In this document: piece by piece, positions 14,666-16,782 of the stretch
Position numbering within the stretch: the stretch's first letter is position 1
How the letters are laid out: every line of letters starts with the position of its first letter
Assembly (NCBI GenBank): GCA_964545715.1
Contig: CAZJHX010000202.1
Coordinates: 1 to 16,782 of the forward strand
Direction: 5' to 3'
DNA: 16,782 bases
Source of the DNA: CAZJHX01 sp964545715
Lineage (GTDB): Bacteria > Myxococcota_A > UBA9042 > GCA-2863065
Notes under the pieces: model-generated
Told to the model about the DNA's origin: nothing
What the model saw: only the letters and a program-made list of their open reading frames with translations
Database searches by the model: none
Made by a program: the position numbers and the translations under genes

Positions 14666-15658
14666 ATGAGCTCGCCCGTCCATCTGCTGGCCGGCGCTCG
14701 CATCGCGCCGGAGCTCGACATAGAGGCGCTGCCGCTGGGCCACGTCACGCGGCTCCTGATACCGATCGCGGACGACGCCATCGGGCGCGAAATGCGCCTC
14801 CCCGTGGTTGTGGTTCGAGGCGCCCAGGCCGGCCCCGTGCTCGGCCTCACCGCTGCTCTCCACGGCAATGAGCTGAACGGCATCCCCGTCATTCATCGCC
14901 TGGTGGAGCGTGTGGATCCCAAACAGCTCAAGGGGTCCCTGGTGGCCGTCATCGTGGCCAACCTGCCGGCCTATTTTCTGCACCAGCGTCGCTTCACCGA
15001 CGACGCCGACCTGAACCACACGTTTCCCGGCGTGGCCGACGGCAGCGAGAGCGAGGTGTACGCACATCGGCTGGTCGAGCGCGTGGTCTCCAAGTTCGAC
15101 TTGCTGATCGACCTGCATACCGCCAGCTTCGGGCACATCAACTCGCTGTACGTGCGCGCGGACATGGATGACGACGTCACCGCCACCATGGCGCGACTGC
15201 AGCGCCCACAGATCATCCTGCACAACCCGCCGTACGACCACACGCTGCGCGGCACGGCCGACGGCCTCGGCATCCCGGCGATCACATTGGAGATCGGCAA
15301 TCCCCAACGCTTCCAGGCCGAGTTCATCCGGCGCAGCATCGCCGGCGTTCGGGCGGTCATGGGAGAACACGGCATGCTGGGAGGCCGCCGCCTGGGAGAG
15401 GTCGCTCTACCCGTGATCTGCAGCAGGTCTTACTGGAGCTACACCGACAGCGGTGGGCTGCTGGAGGTCTTTCCCAGTGTGGCGGACCACGTGGTCGCCG
15501 GCTCCGTCGTCGGGCGGCTGTCCAACATCTTCGGCGACGTCGTCCAGGAGTATAAAGCGCACGACGACGGCATCGTCATCGGCAAGAGCACCAACCCCGT
15601 GGCCCGCACCGGGGCCCGCATTCTGCACCTTGGGATCGAGGAGACCGAGGCGCTGTAG
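14666..15658 (+). CDS. M14-family succinylglutamate desuccinylase/aspartoacylase-like protein
   Basis: The 330-residue zinc hydrolase of the AstE/aspartoacylase group has zinc ligands in HGNEL (His66, Glu69) and LIDLHTA (His151). A DLNHTFPG motif near 115 corresponds to DLNRxFPG with Arg replaced by His. A likely catalytic Glu lies in ITLEIGNPQRF. The family removes acyl groups from amino acids or small amides. The C-terminal part is a beta-rich domain (about 245-330) common in the group. ATG 14666 is chosen over ATG 14654 because the promoter start falls between them. No ribosome site is visible, so translation may be leaderless. Next to an ATP-grasp ligase and an alpha-oxoamine synthase, it may trim or activate an amide in a small biosynthetic route; substrate unknown. 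Confidence 0.9.
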   Translation: MSSPVHLLAGARIAPELDIEALPLGHVTRLLIPIADDAIGREMRLPVVVVRGAQAGPVLGLTAALHGNELNGIPVIHRLVERVDPKQLKGSLVAVIVANLPAYFLHQRRFTDDADLNHTFPGVADGSESEVYAHRLVERVVSKFDLLIDLHTASFGHINSLYVRADMDDDVTATMARLQRPQIILHNPPYDHTLRGTADGLGIPAITLEIGNPQRFQAEFIRRSIAGVRAVMGEHGMLGGRRLGEVALPVICSRSYWSYTDSGGLLEVFPSVADHVVAGSVVGRLSNIFGDVVQEYKAHDDGIVIGKSTNPVARTGARILHLGIEETEAL

Positions 15659-15663
15659 GCGGC

Positions 15664-15679
15664 TGGCACGGCCGTTGCG
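15664..15679 (+). promoter_or_regulatory. Near-consensus sigma-54 promoter for the alpha-oxoamine synthase
   Basis: TGGCACGGCCGTTGCG matches TGGCACG completely and TTGC at -12. Predicted start near 15690, followed by AAGGAG at 15693-15698. It begins 5 bp after the M14 stop codon, so the gene can be transcribed on its own. Confidence 0.75.
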
Positions 15680-15703
15680 TCTGGGTAGCTCGAAGGAGTG
15701 ACT

Positions 15704-16759
15704 ATGGACTTGTTCGAACACTGTCGCCGCTACCGGGACGCCGACATCATGCGCGCCGCCGGACTCTACCCCTACTTTCAGCCGCTATCAGGCTCCGACG
15801 GGCCGGTCGTCTACCTCAACGGACAAGAGGTTGTGATGATGGGGTCCAACAACTATCTGGGGCTGACCCATCATCCGGATGTCGTCGAAGCAGCGCACGA
15901 CGCCATCGATCGTTTTGGAACCGGGTGCACCGGCTCGCGCTTTCTCAACGGAAACCTGGCGTTGCACGAGGAGCTTGAGAGCGAGCTGTCGGACTTTCTG
16001 GGCAAAGAAGACACCCTGGTCTTCTCGTCGGGATTCTTGGCCAACATCGGGGCGATCTCGGCGCTCGGCGAGTCGCCCAGCACCGTGATCTTCTCCGACA
16101 GGGAGAACCACGCCAGCCTCATCGAGGGGACCCGTCTGGCGCGCGCGGAGGTGCGCATCTACGACGACCCGAAGCACCTCGAGTCGCTGCTCGGGAAACA
16201 CACCAGATGGCCCAACACCCTGGTGGCGACCGACGCCGTCTTCTCGATGACGGGTCGTGTCGCCGACCTGAAGCGTCTGGCCACCTTGCGCGGTCGCTTC
16301 GGCTTCCGCCTGTACGTGGACGACGCCCATGGGCTGGGCGTCCTGGGTCCTCAGGGGCGCGGCACCGCGTTTGAGCAGGACGTGGACGGCGACGTGGACC
16401 TGGCGTTCGGCACATTCAGCAAGTCACTGGCCAGCCTGGGCGGATTCGTGGCCGGCGAAGTCGACGTGATCGACTACCTGCGCCACAAAGCTCGCTCTCT
16501 GATGTTCTCGGCCGCCTTGCCCCCGGCGTCCGCCGCCGCCGCCCTGGCTGCGCTGCGCATCATTCGGACCGACACGGCGCTGCACCGACGGATGTGGGAC
16601 CGCCAGCGCCACTGGAGCGCGGGCCTGCACCGCATCGGATGGCAGACGCTGGGGAGCCGCACCCCGATCCAGCCGCTGTTCGTCGGGTCGGAGTCGCTGG
16701 CGTTCTTGTTGTGCCGAACCGCCCTTAACCGGTTAGTGTCCCGTCAAGTGGTGTGTTGA
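15704..16759 (+). CDS. Alpha-oxoamine synthase (serine palmitoyltransferase/AONS-like), 3' end truncated by IS
   Basis: This PLP enzyme of the fold-type I alpha-oxoamine synthase group condenses an amino acid with an acyl thioester. Visible motifs are GSNNYLGLT, RFGTGCTGSRFLNG, SDRENHASLIEG, the DDAHGLG aspartate and histidine (Asp207, His209) and FGTFSKSLASLGGF with PLP lysine 240. RFLNGNLALHEELE and GTFSKSLASLGGFVAG look more like serine palmitoyltransferases and related autoinducer/lipid synthases than biotin-pathway AONS, but DDAHGLG is AONS-like. ATG 15704 has AAGGAG 5 bases upstream. Native sequence ends near codon 342 at the IS-like boundary (16732); the last nine codons come from the IS-like end. 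About 50 C-terminal residues of the usual 390-400 are missing, so activity is doubtful. Confidence 0.88.
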   Translation: MDLFEHCRRYRDADIMRAAGLYPYFQPLSGSDGPVVYLNGQEVVMMGSNNYLGLTHHPDVVEAAHDAIDRFGTGCTGSRFLNGNLALHEELESELSDFLGKEDTLVFSSGFLANIGAISALGESPSTVIFSDRENHASLIEGTRLARAEVRIYDDPKHLESLLGKHTRWPNTLVATDAVFSMTGRVADLKRLATLRGRFGFRLYVDDAHGLGVLGPQGRGTAFEQDVDGDVDLAFGTFSKSLASLGGFVAGEVDVIDYLRHKARSLMFSAALPPASAAAALAALRIIRTDTALHRRMWDRQRHWSAGLHRIGWQTLGSRTPIQPLFVGSESLAFLLCRTALNRLVSRQVVC

Positions 16760-16782
16760 AGATCGCCTCGGTCCTGTACCTC
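16732..16782 (-). repeat. Right copy of the 51-bp terminal inverted repeat, probable IS end
   Basis: Exact reverse complement of 4-54. The element interrupts the alpha-oxoamine synthase gene at 16732, shown by loss of family-like sequence and an early stop at 16757-16759. The element body would extend rightward beyond the window. Because the same 51 bases border both sides, the two copies have opposite orientation. Confidence 0.75.

Noticed and set aside
14555..15370. Upstream extension of the ATP-grasp-like frame to 747 codons
   Set aside because: The extension is antisense to the well-supported M14 gene, reads as low-complexity H/Q/R/V sequence and lies upstream of the predicted transcription start.
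15485..15496. 12-bp perfect palindrome GACCACGTGGTC in the M14 gene
   Set aside because: It encodes ordinary residues in a conserved-looking stretch, and one such palindrome is expected by chance in GC-rich DNA of this length.

Overview
The window is a GC-rich, gene-dense bacterial segment of 15 protein genes with no RNA genes or CRISPR array. Its core is seven tandem-domain universal stress proteins (USPs; 14 USP domains). They sit with two STAND-type ATPase-like proteins, a membrane site-2 protease with CBS domains, a small P-loop ATPase and a free CBS protein. The right end holds an ATP-grasp ligase-like gene, an M14 deacylase-like gene and a truncated alpha-oxoamine synthase. The USP/M50-CBS/CBS combination recalls the mycobacterial dormancy locus. 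However, sigma-54-type promoters lie in front of the transcription units, and actinobacteria lack sigma-54. A high-GC Gram-negative lineage (Myxococcota, Proteobacteria or another sigma-54-bearing phylum) is therefore more likely; the sequence alone does not fix it.

Layout from left to right. (1) 4-54: an IS-like end. (2) 77-2128: STAND ATPase with a C-terminal helix-turn-helix. (3) 2129-2548: a long regulatory gap with palindromes and a sigma-54-like promoter. (4) 2549-4382: two USPs. (5) 4333-5439 (minus): M50 protease with CBS domains, divergent from the USP at 5551-6435. (6) 11043 down to 6377 (minus): a four-gene operon of a P-loop-less STAND/TPR protein followed by three USPs. (7) 11152-13123 (plus): USP, AAA_28-like ATPase and CBS protein, with overlapping start/stop codons. 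(8) 13127-14554 (minus): ATP-grasp-like protein, divergent from the M14 deacylase (14666-15658). (9) 15704-16759: alpha-oxoamine synthase cut off by the same IS-like end, now inverted (16732-16782).

The main discovery is regulatory. Eight sites with GG and GC dinucleotides in the exact -24/-12 spacing lie just upstream of eight starts: 2549, 5439, 5551, 11043, 11152, 14554, 14666 and 15704. Three match the -24 heptamer perfectly. Every transcription unit except the first gene, whose upstream DNA was replaced by the IS-like end, has one. This suggests a single sigma-54 stress/dormancy regulon that joins nucleotide-sensing proteins (USP, CBS), regulated membrane proteolysis and a small biosynthetic or modification module. 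No enhancer-binding activator with a GAFTGA motif is encoded here, so the activator must lie elsewhere.

The USPs fall by eye into three subtypes: A (2549, 6377), B (3486, 7276, 11152) and C (5551, 8207). The left-to-right order A-B-C-A-B-C, first on plus then on minus, points to a duplicated three-gene set.
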